Notes: generated from the sequence alone by a model not told the origin. Shown: positions 1 to 12,649, numbered from the stretch's first letter. The stretch: 64,000 nucleotides of DNA from Ovis canadensis (GCF_042477335.2 NC_091247.1:7834501-7898500), one strand, 5' to 3'. Program-made: numbers and translations.

Positions 1-42
1 GGTAAGAAACTATTTATAGAAGCCCAATTAGGGTGGGGAATC

Positions 43-191
43 TCACTCACTCACTCACTCACTCACTCACTCACTCACACATACACACACACACACACTC
101 TCTGTCAGAGAAGAAATAAATGCGCACACACACACACACACACACTGTCAGAGGAGGAATAAATGCACACGCATGCATGCACACACACACA
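43..191. repeat. (TCAC)n and (AC)n simple repeats in a GLE1 intron
   Basis: About eight TCAC units run into alternating AC tracts. Two further AC stretches follow near 122-146 and 161-191. This is likely a polymorphic microsatellite. Confidence 0.9.
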
Positions 192-348
192 TACTCTGTC
201 AAAAAATAAATGCTAACTGTGGTTATCTCCAGGTAAGAGGATGACAAGTGATAACAAGCAGGTAATATTTTTAAATCACAAAACCATTTTGCTTTTAAAG
301 CTCTTCATTTCAAAGACAGGAGAGAGAGTATTCCTGAAGCCCCCTCAC

Positions 349-609
349 CTCAGAACTGGATCGGATGATCCCTGAGACAAGACTGCACAGCTGGTTGCCT
401 CGGGTCCGGAAGGCAGACAGGTCGACCTGGAGCTGGAGCAGGTCCCTGTGCTGGTCCGAGGCGTCCAGCTGCTGGCTGAGGTGCAGCACCTCCTCCTGCA
501 GGGCGTAGAGGCCGCGAAGGCGGGCCTGGCCTTCTTCCTTCCGGAGCCGCTCCTGCTCCTCTTGCTTCAGGCGCTGCTGCTCTGCTTCCCGCAGCTTCAG
601 GTTGAGGAT
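349..609 (-). CDS. GLE1: GLE1 coding exon 6 (coiled coil)
   Basis: This exon has 261 nt, 87 codons. It starts [13 protein letters not shown] and ends [17 protein letters not shown] before the donor gtgagg. It is rich in Glu, Gln, Leu and Arg with heptad character. It is the last GLE1 exon in the window; the frame is open at the donor. Confidence 0.96.
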
Positions 610-793
610 CTACAGAAAGGACTGTCAAGTTAAAGGGCTCCTGGGACTTCTCCTTCTACATTCTTCCAGTCCCACACAGACTGCCTGTTCTCACAGATGG
701 GCCCCAAGTCAGCCACAGAGCGGCGTGACAGGGGCTGGGTCCTCTATGACTGCCAGACAGTGAACACCCACACGGACTCTCCTGGGCACTGAC

Positions 794-854
794 CTTCGCT
801 CTGTGACGATGCTCAGCTTTCAGCTTCTCTTGCTGCCCCAGGGCTTCTCTGGAG
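794..854 (-). CDS. GLE1: GLE1 coding exon 5 (coiled coil)
   Basis: This 61-nt exon completes a Ser codon split across the upstream intron and encodes SREALGQQEKLKAEHRHRAK. The acceptor is gttcag and the donor gtcagt. Confidence 0.95.
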
Positions 855-1102
855 CTGAACGAAAAATGGAGGGAGGAAGAGTCAGGGATGCTTCCTAAAA
901 TTGTTCTGCCTCTCCTAAAAGCTTCCTCTCTTTGATTTGCATTGGTCATCGTTCCAAGGTTGAACCTTTTTCTAGGTTATAAGCTTCTCTGGCTATTTTA
1001 TTTTGGCATGTAAGGACTCAGATTCTTCCCTCTGGGTTTTATGTTGGGAAAGAGCTCTGGTTGACCATGCTGACATTCCCCTTGTAATTCAGGGAGACTC
1101 AC

Positions 1103-1251
1103 CTCTTCTCCATTACTTCCCGTAAGTCCTGGAATTCTTTATGATGTTTCAGTTCCTTTCGTTCATCAAACCGCTTCAGCTGTTCAGATGCCATCTCAGA
1201 AAGGGCCCGCACCTTCTTCTCCTGCTCCTCCTGCCACTGCCTCAAGCCCTC
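1103..1251 (-). CDS. GLE1: GLE1 coding exon 4 (coiled coil)
   Basis: This exon has 149 nt and starts after codon 144 (acceptor ccctttgcag, donor gtgagt). It encodes the first part of the coiled coil ([19 protein letters not shown]...). In human GLE1, the Finnish lethal congenital contracture syndrome (LCCS1) splice variant lies just upstream of the corresponding acceptor and inserts three residues here (literature knowledge, not visible in this sequence). Confidence 0.96.
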
Positions 1252-1561
1252 CTGCAAAGGGTCAGTATCTGCTCTCTGGAGCTCCATTACACCCTACTCA
1301 TCTACCCCTGTGAGATGCCCTCCCATCAGGCTTTAACCCCATCAAAGATACTCCAGGGCATGGAATCATCTTCCTACTTCTCAAAATCTTTGCTTGAGTC
1401 ACCTGTCTCCTTTGGGTCAATCTTTTAATTCAGCTGTTGTGGAAAGCTTTCCAATTTGCTCCATACTCTTCCTGTCACTCCAGCATAAGCTAAGAATGGA
1501 TGGGATTTTACCAATATATTATCAAATAGCCCTGCACTTTTAACTTTCCATCCTGTGCATT

Positions 1562-1686
1562 CTTTTTTTTTTTTTTTGCCTCGCCCTGTGGCTTGTGGGA
1601 TCTTAGCTCTCCCACCAGGGATCAAACCTGGGTTCTCGGCAGTTAAGGCAGGGTGTCCTGACAACCAGACTGCCAGGGAATTTCCA
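1562..1686 (-). mobile_element. CHR-type (tRNA-Glu-derived) SINE
   Basis: A poly-T start is followed by the antisense CHR core (gtgggatcttagct...accagggatcaaacctgg...ccagggaa), which marks an element inserted on the minus strand. Confidence 0.8.
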
Positions 1687-2122
1687 TCCTGTGTATTCTG
1701 ATGAGGGCTACAGGGTCATCTAAAGAAATTCATATTCTAATTCTATAACTATGCTATTCCTATCTCACTCCTTTCCGTAAGTTATTATCTCTGCCTAGAT
1801 TCTTTCCCTCCTTCTTCACTTAGGAACATCCCTTTCTTATATACCTAAAGGTACCAGGTATTTCATTTATCATTCACAAGAGTAAGGCAATTAGACATTT
1901 TAACTATCAAAATTTAAAGTGTACATATCCTCTGACACTTGTTCCATTTTACGAACTTGTCCTGAGGAAATAGTTGCCTATGTGTACAATGATATATGCA
2001 TAAGGATGTTCATTACAGCCCTGTTGATAATGGCAATGAATTTGAAACAATTTAGATCAACAGGGAAATAAGTATAATAGGTCATACTAGAAAATACTCT
2101 GTAGTCTTTAAAAAGAATGACA

Positions 2123-2125
<3 letters not shown>

Positions 2126-2165
<40 letters not shown>
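2126..2165. repeat. (TA)n microsatellite
   Basis: About 20 perfect TA dinucleotides in GLE1 intron 3. Confidence 0.95.
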
Positions 2166-2167
<2 letters not shown>

Positions 2168-2600
2168 CATGGAAATACATCAAAACATACTGTTAATAGA
2201 TATCAAGTATGCTATTCTGAAACTTATTTTGCAGCATGAGGGAGATTATCGGCAGTGAAAAACTTTCTACTTAGGTCTGGAAGACAGAAAGTCCATGGAC
2301 AAGTGATGACTGACACAGCAGAGCTGAGAAAACCTGAACACACACAAACTCTCTGTCTCTCTCTAACCATTTCTCACCATCTCCACTGCTACATCCTTGA
2401 ATCTAAGCAATCATCATCCTTTTTCATCCAGTGTCAAAGTGACGGCTTCGGTAAGTGTTGCTCTCTCTTACTCAGACTAGAACAGCCTTCTAACTATCTT
2501 TCATTCATTTCTCTTGCTTACTTCTGCCTCTCCCTCCAGCAAATAAACTCTATGGATTGTGTCTCCTTTGTTCATTGTTTTATCTAGACCTACATTCTAA

Positions 2601-2876
2601 AGGAGATCAGTCCTGGGTGTTCATTGGAAGGACTGATGCTGAAGCTGAAACTCCAATACTCTGGCTACTTCATGCGAAGAGCTGACTCACTGGAAAAGAC
2701 CCTGATGCTGGGAGGGATTGGGGGCAGGAGGAGAAGGGGACGACAGAGGATGAGATGGCTGGATGGCATCACTGACTCGATGGACATGAGTCTGAGTAAA
2801 CTCCGGGAGCTGGTGATGGACAGGGAGGCCTGGGGTCGCAAGAGTCAGACACGACTGAGTGACTGAACTGAATTGA
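2601..2876 (+). mobile_element. BovB LINE 3' end
   Basis: The sequence matches the BovB 3' segment (ggaaggactgatgctgaagc ... gtcgcaagagtcagacacgac ... ctgaactga). It is 5'-truncated, as is usual for this family. Confidence 0.85.
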
Positions 2877-3452
2877 GAACAAAAGTGCTCAATAAATATT
2901 TGGTGATTCCATGAATAAACGGATGAGGGTAGGTGCTAGAATTTCACTTTATAAACTCACCTATCAGTAAAAATTTTTACAAAAGCATGCATTGTTTTTC
3001 TAATAAAAAAAGTAGTCACCTGAAAGTATCACAACATTGTTAATCAGCTATACCCTATAGAAATTTAGAAAAATAATAAAGTTAAATAAACATTAAAATA
3101 GTGTTATCCTTTTTTCAAGAAGCTGTTAAGGTCCACCTCCTCAGTATAACCTTATCTGACAATGCAGATCATCTTCAAATTCTGGAAAAGTAAATGGAAG
3201 CCAGGAAAGTCTCAGTAATCTTCCTACGGTCACAGGTAAAATAGAAGAGCTAGGACCTGAAGCCAGTTTTGACTTCAGAGAGTTTACTCGTGACTGTTAC
3301 ATTATAACTATCTCCCTAACTGAAATGAAGCCACTAGTAGGTGGGGCACGATGATCAGCATATGGTGGACATTCTTAGTCCCTGAGGAATTGCATTTGAA
3401 TGTGGCTCCCTAGGGTTAATGTCAAGCCTGTCTTACTTCATGGGTTACTTAC

Positions 3453-3563
3453 TGCTCCTTTCATTCTGTGCACCAGCTCATACATTCGGATGCAGCCTTC
3501 CACTTTCATCCCCCGGGGGGACTGAAGTACCATAGGTTCTGTATGTGGAGACTCATGTTTGTC
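3453..3563 (-). CDS. GLE1: GLE1 coding exon 3
   Basis: This exon has 111 nt, 37 codons, in phase 0 at both ends (acceptor ctatacag, donor gtaagt). It contains the conserved [16 protein letters not shown] block. It is residues 108-144 and leads into the coiled coil. It lies alone between two large repeat-filled introns. Confidence 0.93.
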
Positions 3564-4689
3564 CTGTATAGACAGAAGATGGAAAGATTAAGCTTTCAAG
3601 ATGGTCAAGTTGGTATTACTCTGTCTAAACAAAAGCCACATCCCTGCTTACAATCAGCAACCAATAACAACAAAACATTTAGGTTAGAACCAAGGTGCTT
3701 TTTGTGATATTGACCTTATTCTAATTGTTCTCCTTAGCAAATTAAGTGGGTGTTTTTGCTTTGGACAGGTTTTTTTGGTTATTTTTTTGCTTGCTTCTTT
3801 ATTTTAATATGCCCAGTGTATTTTCCCCCCCTTTTTCCTTTTCTAGTAAGTGTCCATTTTTGCTGGGGTGGGTTGGACAGAGAAACCCCAGCCCACATTG
3901 CCAGTTCATCCATGCCCCCTAGCCTCAAGGGTCAGGAGGCATGAGATCAGCCCAGCAATCAGAATACCCTATCCCTCTGTACCCAGTGTCTACTTTAGGA
4001 ATGAGGCTTATGACTTAAGCCAGAGTCTACCTCTGAACTTTTCTTTTTATATATATTTATTTTTAGTTGATTGATGACTGCTTTACAAACTTCTGAACTT
4101 TTCCGATGGAGCTTTATTGGATGGCTTTCTCCTCTTCTGGGGATGCTAACCTAAGAAGGTATCTGTCTAGGGCTGACATCCTGCCACACAGTCTATCTGA
4201 AAGATGAAATCAAGAAGTTACACAAAACTGAGAGAAGAGAAGCAAAGCCCCGTGTTTGAGTTACTGGATCAAGTCAGAAATAACATCAAGGAGAGACAAG
4301 CAGAAAATAGATCCTCCAGATCTAACTGATTGCACATTCCTAGACTTCCTGGTTATATGAGCTATTAAATTTCTCCCCTGACCCCCTTGTTTTGTTTAAG
4401 CTAGTTTAAACTAGGTTTTCTGTTACTTAAATATCAGAAATTCCTAATGATACAATTCGTTATTTAAAGCCATCCAAAACTTTACTTAAACCTTCAGAAT
4501 TATGGAATTTTACACCTGGAGAGGCCCTCAACAATTTAGTCCAGTACCAGACTTACAGATGAAGAAACTGAGGGAAGGAGGGAAGAAACTGTAGGGAAAG
4601 AGGCATCTTCCCTCAGATGCCTGTCTGAAGGTATGCCACAATACTGGCATGATCAGAACTAGAAACTGCTGCCTCTGAGAAGCGGCTCA

Positions 4690-5790
4690 CAGAAACTTTT
4701 TTTTCATCTCGAAATAATTATAATCCAAAGAAAGTTGCAAAAAATGTACAGGGAGGCTCATGCACTCTATATTTACCCAGTTTCCTCAAATAGTAACATC
4801 TTTCATAAATACAGCAAAATATCAAAAACAGTAAACTGATGGTACAAGTCACATAACTTGTTCAGATTTCACCAGTTCTGAGAGGAATTCATTTGGGTAT
4901 GTGTAGTTTTATGCCATTTTGTCTTATGTATAACCATGACTATAAAGGGCAGAACTGTTCACCACAGGGATCCATGATGCCACACCTTTACACCTCTTAC
5001 CTGTTCTCCAACTCTATACTGACAGTATTTCAACAACCTTAAATAAATGGAACCACATGGCACAAAATCTTTTTTCTTTTGGCTGCTCCATGTAGGATCT
5101 TAATTCTCCAACCAGGGATCAAACCTGCATCCCCTGCACTGGAAGCCTTCATCCTAGTTTTAATTTGCATTTCCTTTAATGGCTAATGACTGAACATATT
5201 TTTGTGTACTTATTTTGTCACCTGTATATTGCCTCAGGTGAGAATGTCTGTTCATATCCTTTGGTCATTTTCTAAGTTTCTGTTTAACCTTTGAGAGTTT
5301 TAAAAATATACTCTAGATATATAGACCTTTGTCAGACATGTGATTTGCAACTATTTTCTTCCAGTCACGAGTTTATTATTTTTCTACTGAGAATTTTGTT
5401 TTAAATATTTACTTATTTATTTGGCTGTGCAGAGTCTTGCAGCATGTGGGATCTAGTTCCCTGACCAGGGATCAAACCCAGCCCCTCTGTACTGTGAGGA
5501 GTTTTAGTCACTGGACCATCAGGAAAGTCCCAAGGTGTTTTATTTGATGAGGTCCAATGTATTAATTTTTCCTTTTATGGATTTAGTTTTTAGTGTCAAA
5601 TCTAAAAACCCTTCAACTGGCCCTAGGTTCTGATTATGTTTTTTCCTCCTAAAGTCTCATAGTTTTACATTTTGCGTTAATTTTTATATAAGTTATGAGG
5701 TTTAGATTGAAGTTCATTTTTGCACCTATGATGTTCAATTGCTAGATTTAAAGCTTAGTATTTTAAAGATGAGGTACAAAATATAAACTA
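4690..5790 (-). mobile_element. Old L1 fragments carrying two CHR SINE insertions
   Basis: The A/T-rich sequence resembles antisense L1 3' sequence. CHR-type SINE remnants are embedded at about 5066-5147 and 5405-5531, both showing the antisense ...ggatct...accagggatcaaacc core. Boundaries are approximate. Confidence 0.55.
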
Positions 5791-5929
5791 AAAAGTAAAC
5801 TTCTTATGCATGGAATCATAATATGATTCTTTCATAATATGAATAACCATCTCTGTCCTGTATTACTTTTTAGGATTATTATTTACTGTACAATAAACTG
5901 TTACTTATTGCAAATAACTCTCACAAAGA

Positions 5930-8035
5930 CATTTCCCCAAAGAAGTTATACAAATGGCTAATAAGAACATGAAAATACGCACCACATCGCTAATCATTAG
6001 GGAAATGCAAATCAAAACCATAAGGAGATATACTTCTTCCCCACTAGGATGGATACTATGGGGGGAAAAAAAACCAACAGTAAATAACAAATATTAGCAA
6101 AGGTATGGCGAAATCGAAACCCTTGTGCACTGCTAGTAGCAATAAAATGGTACAGCTGCTGTGGAAAACAATACGATGGGTCCTCAAAACTTTAAACATA
6201 GAATTACCACATGATCCATCAATTCCACTTCTGGGTACATACCCCAAAGAAGTGAAAACAGCTACTCAAACTAATAGATGTACATGCATGTTCATAGCGG
6301 TACTAGTCACCAACAGCCAAAAGGTGGAAGCAATCCAAATGTTCAGTAACAGATGAATACAGCGGAATATTATTTAGCCTTAAAAGTAAGGAAATTCTAA
6401 CACATGCTACAACATGGATGAACCCCTGAAGACAGTATGCTAAGTGAAATAAACCAGTCACAAAATGACATATATGATTCCACTTATATGAAGTATGTAG
6501 AATTGTCAAATTCATGATGGTTTTTAGAGACTGGGGATGGGAGGAAATCAGGAGTCACTGATTAATGAGTATTCTTAGTTTGGGATGATGAAAAAGTTCT
6601 GGAGATGGATAGTGGTGATGGTTATACAACACTATGAATGTGCTTAATGCCACTGAATTGTGACATTCAGCTCAGTTCAGTTCAGTCGCTCAGTCGTGTC
6701 CGACTCTCTGCGACCCCATGAATTGTAGCACACCAGGCCTCCCTGTCCATGACCAACTCCTGGAGTTCACTCAGACTCACGTCCATCGAGTCAGTGATGC
6801 CATCCAGCCATCTCATCCTCTGTCGTCCCGTTCTCCTCCTGCCCCCAATCCCTTCCAGCATCAGAGTCTTTTCCAATGAGTCAACTCTTCTCATGAGGTG
6901 GCCAAAGTACTGGAGTTTCAGCTTTAGCATCATTCCTTCCAAAGAAATCCCAGGGTTGATTTCCTTCAGAATGGACTGGTTGGATCTCCTTGCAGTCGAA
7001 GGGACTCTCAAGAGTCTTCTCCAACACCACACTTCAAAAGCATCAATTCTTCACCACTCAGCCTTCTTCACAGTTCAACTCTCACAGCCATACATGACCA
7101 CAGGAAAACCCATAGCCTTGACTAGACGGACCTTAGTAGGCAAAGTAATGTCTCTGCTTTTGAATATGCTATCTAGGTTGGTCATAACTTTTCTTCCAAG
7201 GAGTAAGCGTCTTTTAATTTCATGGCTGCAGTCACCATCTGCAGTGATTTTGGAGCCCTGAAAAATAAACTCTGACACTGTTTCCACATCTATTTGCCAT
7301 GAAGTGATGGGACCGGATGCCATGATCTTCGTTTTCTGAATGTTGAGCTTTAAGCCAACTTTTTCACTCTCCTCTTTCACTTTCATCAAGAGGCTTTTTA
7401 GTTCCTCTTCAATTTCTGCCATAAGCGTGGTGTCATCTGCATATCTGAGGTTATTGATATTTCTCCCAGCAATCTTGATTCCAGCTTGTGTTTCTTCCAG
7501 TCCAGCGTTTCTCATGATGTACTCTGCACAGAAGTTAAATAAGCAGGGTGACAATATACAGCCTTGATGTACTCCTTTTCCTATTTGGAACCAGTCTGTT
7601 GTTCCATGTCCAGTTCTAACTGTTGCTTCCTGACCTGCATACAGATTTCTCAAGAGGCAGGTCAGGTGGTCTGGTATTGCCATCTCTTTCAGAATTTTCC
7701 ACAGTTTATTGTGATCCACACAGTCAAAGGCTTTGGCATAGTCAATAAAGCAGAAATAGATGTTTTTCTGGAACTCTCTTGCTTTTTCCATGATCCAGCG
7801 GATGTTGGCAATTTGATCTCTGGTTCCTCTGCCTTTTCTAAAACCAGCTTGAACATCAGAAGTTCACGGTTCACGTACTGCTAAAGCCTGGCTTGGAGAA
7901 TTTTGAGCATTACTTTACTAGCATGTGAGATGAGTGCAACTGTGTGGTAGTTTGAGCATTCTTTGTTAAAAATGGTTAAATGGTAAATTTTATGTCATGA
8001 ATATTTTGGTAATTTAAAAAAAAACGTTTGCACCC
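5930..8035 (+). mobile_element. L1 3' end, interrupted by BovB
   Basis: The left part, to about 6660, has typical L1 ORF2 3'/UTR wording (ccacatgatccatcaattcc, cagaatat-like text, ...ccactgaattgt). The right part at about 7969-8035 continues the L1 end (taaaaatggttaaatggtaaattttatg). The intervening 1.3 kb is BovB. Confidence 0.75.
6665..7968 (-). mobile_element. BovB LINE, 5'-truncated, reverse transcriptase region partly open
   Basis: A 238-codon open stretch (7791-7075, minus) encodes RTE-type reverse transcriptase, including the fingers/palm block FIDYAKAFDCVDHNKLW, HQGCILSP and the catalytic YADD motif. A BovB 3' tail follows to about 6665. The 5' end is truncated within RT, so the copy cannot encode the endonuclease. 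Confidence 0.88.
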
Positions 8036-8927
8036 TTTTATCTTTGATGCTTGTTATTAGGGCATTTATTTTAAGACAGCTAGAAGATATACTTCAAGAT
8101 AAAAAAGAGAAAGATCTCTCTGCAGAAAGTTTTTCAGAAGAGTATCTTTAAAAGCAATGAAATGGAAAAACATACATGCTAAATAAAAGGAATAGTTCAA
8201 TAAATTACAGGATATTACATATCCTGTAAGTAGATATTTACAAAGGTGGAAATAACATAAACAAATAATTCAAATAGTTTGCAAACAAAGTAAAGTCAGG
8301 AAGGAAAATTAGAACACGAAAGTACACATACAATTTAATTATGCAAAGGTATAAGGATGCAGGCTTATGAGACTGGAAAGGAGTAACTGTTGACTGAAAT
8401 GATGAGATCATAGGGAGATTTAACTTCTTCCTTTTGATGCAATGTTTCCAGTAACCAAAAATTTTCAGTGAGTATGAACAAAAAGAACTTTTGTCTTTTG
8501 GAACCCAAACATGAAAAATATAATCTCTACCTTTCTAAAGAGTTGCCTAGTCTTATTCTGCTGACACAAAAACCTTGCAAAAGCAAAATAATGCTATAAT
8601 GCATTATTTTAGTTTAGAAGGCTTTTCTTCTTTATATCCTTAGGCCAAATACTACTTCCTATATCTTACTTTGATCCAGAAGGATTCAATGCTGCGTATA
8701 AAGAACATAAATATAATAACAAGCACAAATTAAGCCAGAAAACATATTAAACATAATGAGGCAGATATATAGAGACAGAGACAGGAAATGAATCATCTGT
8801 AAGATATATTGTCAAGTGGAAAAACAGAAACCAATGAAAACAAACAGGATACACGATAGTTTATTCTAGCAACTTTGTTTAAAAAGAAAGAAAAAAAAAA
8901 CAGAAATTAAGAAAAAGAAGTACACAT

Positions 8928-9058
8928 GGGAACCTCTCTGACCACCCAGTGGTTAAGACTCTGCGCTCCCAATCTAGGGGGCAAGTGTTTGATCCGTGGT
9001 CAGAAAACTAAGATCCCACATGCCACAGTGTGGTCAAACAGATTAATTTAAAAAAAAT
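8928..9058 (+). mobile_element. CHR-type SINE
   Basis: Sense CHR core: ccagtggttaagactctgcgc, a degenerate B-box near gtttgatccgtgg, then actaagatcccacatgcc and an A-rich tail. Confidence 0.75.
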
Positions 9059-9224
9059 ACAATTACCGAAAAGAAAATACATATGTTCTTACATATCTGT
9101 ACTTATTCAAACTAACTCTGGAAACAGGAAGAAAGAGAAGAGCAAAGCACAGCACAGCATCAATAACAATTTGTTTTTAAGTGGGAGAACTATCTTATCC
9201 TCTGTTGCCCTCTCCTCCTCTTGC

Positions 9225-9395
9225 CCTCAATGGAGATGACAGAGGATGAGACGGTTAGATGGCAAACTCAATGGACATGAGTTTGACCAAACTCCAGGAG
9301 GTAGTGAAGGACAGGGAAGCCTGGCATGCTACAGTTCATGGGACTGCCGAGTCGGACACAACTCAGCGACTGGACAGCAATAACAACAAGTAAGA
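9225..9395 (+). mobile_element. BovB 3' end fragment
   Basis: It contains gacagaggatgagacggtta ... atggacatgagttt ... agtcggacacaactcagcga. It is diverged and ends in a caataacaacaa tail. Confidence 0.75.
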
Positions 9396-9788
9396 GAAAC
9401 AAAGGCAGGAACAAAATCAAACCAAAAAGGTACAGACTCATTTGGAACCAATGATAAGGTTAAGAGCAAGTATAAAATTTACTCAGTCTTCCAGCAGGCA
9501 ACAACAAAAAGGGAGACCTTAAGAGTTAAACAAATGTAATGCTTATGAAAAAAAACAATCTAACTGCTCAAGAAATTAACCACTATTCTTGGTACTGAGA
9601 AGAATTTCTCTCTCTGGTCTTCATAAAAAGATGTGGTAAACACTGTTCCTACAAATAGCTACATGAAGAAGCAGCAATCATTACTTTCTCAGAGTAAAGT
9701 CATTGTAGTATGACAATGATATTATAAGTAGACACTTCAACTTTGCAGCCACCATTGCCTTCTGTCCTAAGCTGAGTAAAAACCTTAC

Positions 9789-10010
9789 CTTGGTTCCATT
9801 TGATATTGCTGAGGAGACTGGTGAGAAGGCAGGGTTTCTGAGAGGAGATCTGGGAACAGATGAAGGCTGGTTGAGGGCTGAAGTAGACACAGAGGATGCT
9901 GACGTCTCAGAGGGAGGTGCGTTCTTTTGTATGTGGGGCAGGACATGATCTACTACCCATCCGGAATAAGAAGACAGCTTGGGAAGAGACATACATTCTT
10001 GTAAAACATC
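9789..10010 (-). CDS. GLE1: GLE1 coding exon 2
   Basis: This exon has 222 nt, 74 codons, in phase 0 at both ends (acceptor ...ttctag, donor gtaagg). It encodes a conserved [20 protein letters not shown] block and then a Ser/Pro/Ala-rich, probably disordered linker ending in NGTK. It is residues 34-107 of the predicted protein. Confidence 0.95.
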
Positions 10011-10384
10011 CTAGAAGACAAGAAAAAGGTTAAGTCCAACTTGCATGTTAACTGATCTAAGCAACCAAAAAATAATTTGGTCCTTATAATCCACTATATG
10101 CTTTACTGAAAACTTAAGGAGTCCTAATAAGCATTAATATATACATACATACGAAGACCCAAAGTAGCTGTATTAACAATCAGAGATGAAAAGAAAGTAC
10201 AGTAGTTTCGTGATAATGATCTTGACTACTATCTTTTTAGAGTATCAGACTAAACAATCCTAACTGTAGAAAAAGGAACAGTTCACAAAGATGGTCGTTA
10301 AAGTAGACCTGAAAGCAATCTAAAACGTTGGAATGAAAAAGAACACATGAGGAATTTTGAAGTAAACTATGGCATACACACACA

Positions 10385-10498
10385 ACATGAGTTTGAGTGA
10401 ACTCCAGGAGTTGGTGATCGACAGGGAGGCCTGGCGTGCTGCGATTCGTGGGGTCGCAAAGAGTCGGACATGACTGAGTGACTGAACTGAACTGATGG
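10385..10498 (+). mobile_element. BovB 3' end fragment
   Basis: The text matches acatgagtttgagtgaactc ... gggtcgcaaagagtcggac ... ctgaactgaactga. Confidence 0.8.
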
Positions 10499-10686
10499 CA
10501 TACACACTCAGTGAATATTAGTCATTTAAAAGTGCTGACTGTGAATTCTCTGTAAGATTTAATTTTTTCCAGTTTTATTGAAAAACAGACATACGTCACT
10601 ATAAAAGTTAAGGTGTAAATATGATGGTTTGATTTACATAGATTATAAAATGATTAAATAGATTCAGCTAACATCCATCTTATCAC

Positions 10687-10915
10687 ATGAGTGCACGGGT
10701 GCCAAGTCGGTTCAGCCGTGTGCAACTCTTTGTGACCCTATGGACTATAGCCTGGTAGGCTCCTCTGTCCATGGGATTCTCCATGCAAGAATACTGGAGT
10801 GGGCTGCTGTGTTCTCCTCTAGAAGATCTTCCCGACCCAGAGACCGAACCCACATCTCTTACACCTGCACTGGCAGGCGGGTTCTTTACCACTAGTGCCA
10901 CCTGGAAAGCCCATC
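10687..10915 (-). mobile_element. Bov-tA SINE
   Basis: Antisense Bov-tA: ...tgcaactctttgtgacccta...ctccatgcaagaatactgga...ctttaccactagtgccacctggaaagccc (tRNA-Glu-like head at the right). Confidence 0.85.
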
Positions 10916-12403
10916 TTCTCATACAGGTAAAATCAAAAGAAAGAAAAAAGGACTCTCAACATGTACTCTCTTAACTTTCTTATATATGGTATAGCTGTGT
11001 TAGCTACAGTCATCAAATTGTATCTTACATCCCTAGTACCTTTCTTTTTGGATGCCATTTCAAAAGGTGTTTTTTTGTTTACTTTACGTTTCTGATGTTT
11101 CATTGTTAGTGTAAAGAAATGCAACAGATTTCTGAGTGTTCATCTTGTATCCTGCTCCCCTGCTGAATTCATTTATCAGTTCAAGCAGTTCTTGGGTGGA
11201 GTCTTTAGGGTTTTTTACATACAGTATCATGGCAGCTGTATATAATGACAATTTTACCTCTTCCCTTCCAATTTGGATACCTTTTTATTTTTTCTTGTCT
11301 AACTGCTGTGGCCAAGACTTACAATACTATATTGGACAGAAGTAGTGAGACTGGGCATCACTGTCTCATTTCAGGTTTTAGTAGCAAGTTTTTCAGCTTT
11401 TTACAACTATCGAGTATTGTGCTGGCATGTGAGTACCGTCATAAGTAGCTTTTATTATGTTAAGATATGTTCCTTCTACACACACTTTGGTAAGAATAGA
11501 TTTTTGTCATGAATGGATGCTGAATTTGAGTCAACAACTTCCTCCTCATTCTTCACACCAAAATAAGTTCCAGAAGCAATGCTTCAAATGTAAAACTAAA
11601 ACCACACACACAAAAAACACCATAAAACAGAAAAAAATTTTAACTGACAAACTAGAAAAAAATATGCAATATATAACTCAAATAAAGTAATATTATTATC
11701 CCTAATACTTAAAGAACTTACAAACTACTGGCAAAATCCCAACAAGAAAATGAGTAAAATGAGCCTAAGAGATATATACTGGCAATTCAAAAATAAAGAT
11801 ATAAAATTGTCTCTTAACACCATTTGGGCCCATAACAGAAAAGGTTGATTAAGGGAGAAGTCACCAATAAATGCTAAGAGTGGAGGTTTGACAAAATACT
11901 AATTACGTACAAAGAGAAAATGATGAATTTTAAGTGAAAATATCTGGCAGATATCATTCTGATCAACTGATAAGTGTAAGCATCACAAGTGCTGGGATGG
12001 GCTGAATCATTTATGTGCTACGGATTTAAGTTACTGAGAACACCTCATCATTTCTGCGTTATTTGTGCCAAGAATGCATAACCTGAGTAGACATCGAACA
12101 GATTCATGATAGAACTCATCCTACAGAATGTAAGGTATATATAGTCTTTAAAACTGTCGAAGACAAACAGAGAAATGCTTTAGAAGTGCTATATATTTCC
12201 GTCTGAAGAGACTTCATATTTGTAGTTAGATTACGAGCAACTCGGGAAAAGGCTATGCCTTAAATATCGCGACATTCCCCACCTGCGCGGTCTATTACAG
12301 GGTTTAGCACATTAGATGCAGCGACCACGCCCCCATTGTTTCCAGGTGTGCCGGATGTCATCTAAAAATTTGGTCAAGGTAAGAGGAGAAGGGCGCGCGC
12401 CAC

Positions 12404-12557
12404 AGAGGAAGAGACGGTTGGATGGCATCACTGACTCAATGCACATGAGTCTGAGCAAGCTCCGGGAGATAGTGAACGACAGGGAAGCCTGGGGTGCTGC
12501 CGTCGCCGAGTCAGGCACGAGTGAGCGACTGAACCACCACCACCACCACCACCAACA
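12404..12557 (+). mobile_element. BovB 3' end with (CAC)n tail
   Basis: A BovB 3' segment ends in gagtgagcgactgaa, followed by a CAC repeat. The repeat produces spurious poly-His and poly-Trp frames. Confidence 0.8.
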
Positions 12558-12649
12558 ACCGTTCACCGCTCAATCCGCATTTCCCAACACAAGAGACGCG
12601 CAGTGATAAACTGACCCTGAGAGGCCAGGGCTGCTTTGACAACCAAAGC

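Larger units (their letters stand above)
1252..3452. other. GLE1 intron 3: repeats, no gene seen
   Basis: It contains a minus-oriented CHR-type SINE, L1-like A/T-rich sequence around 1955-2120, a TA microsatellite and a plus-strand BovB 3' end. I saw no other coding potential. Confidence 0.8.
3564..9788. other. GLE1 intron 2: stacked LINEs and SINEs, no gene seen
   Basis: This 6.2-kb intron holds old L1 pieces (about 4690-5760 minus; 5900-8035 plus), CHR SINEs and a 1.3-kb BovB. The stretches 3564-4690 and 8040-8920 are A/T-rich with no recognised feature. Confidence 0.75.

Noticed and set aside
43-191. Regular short repeats resembling a CRISPR array
   Set aside because: They are tetra- and dinucleotide microsatellites without spacers, in a vertebrate genome.
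12312-12606. Poly-His or poly-Trp small proteins
   Set aside because: They are produced by a (CAC)n tail on a BovB end and have no other support.
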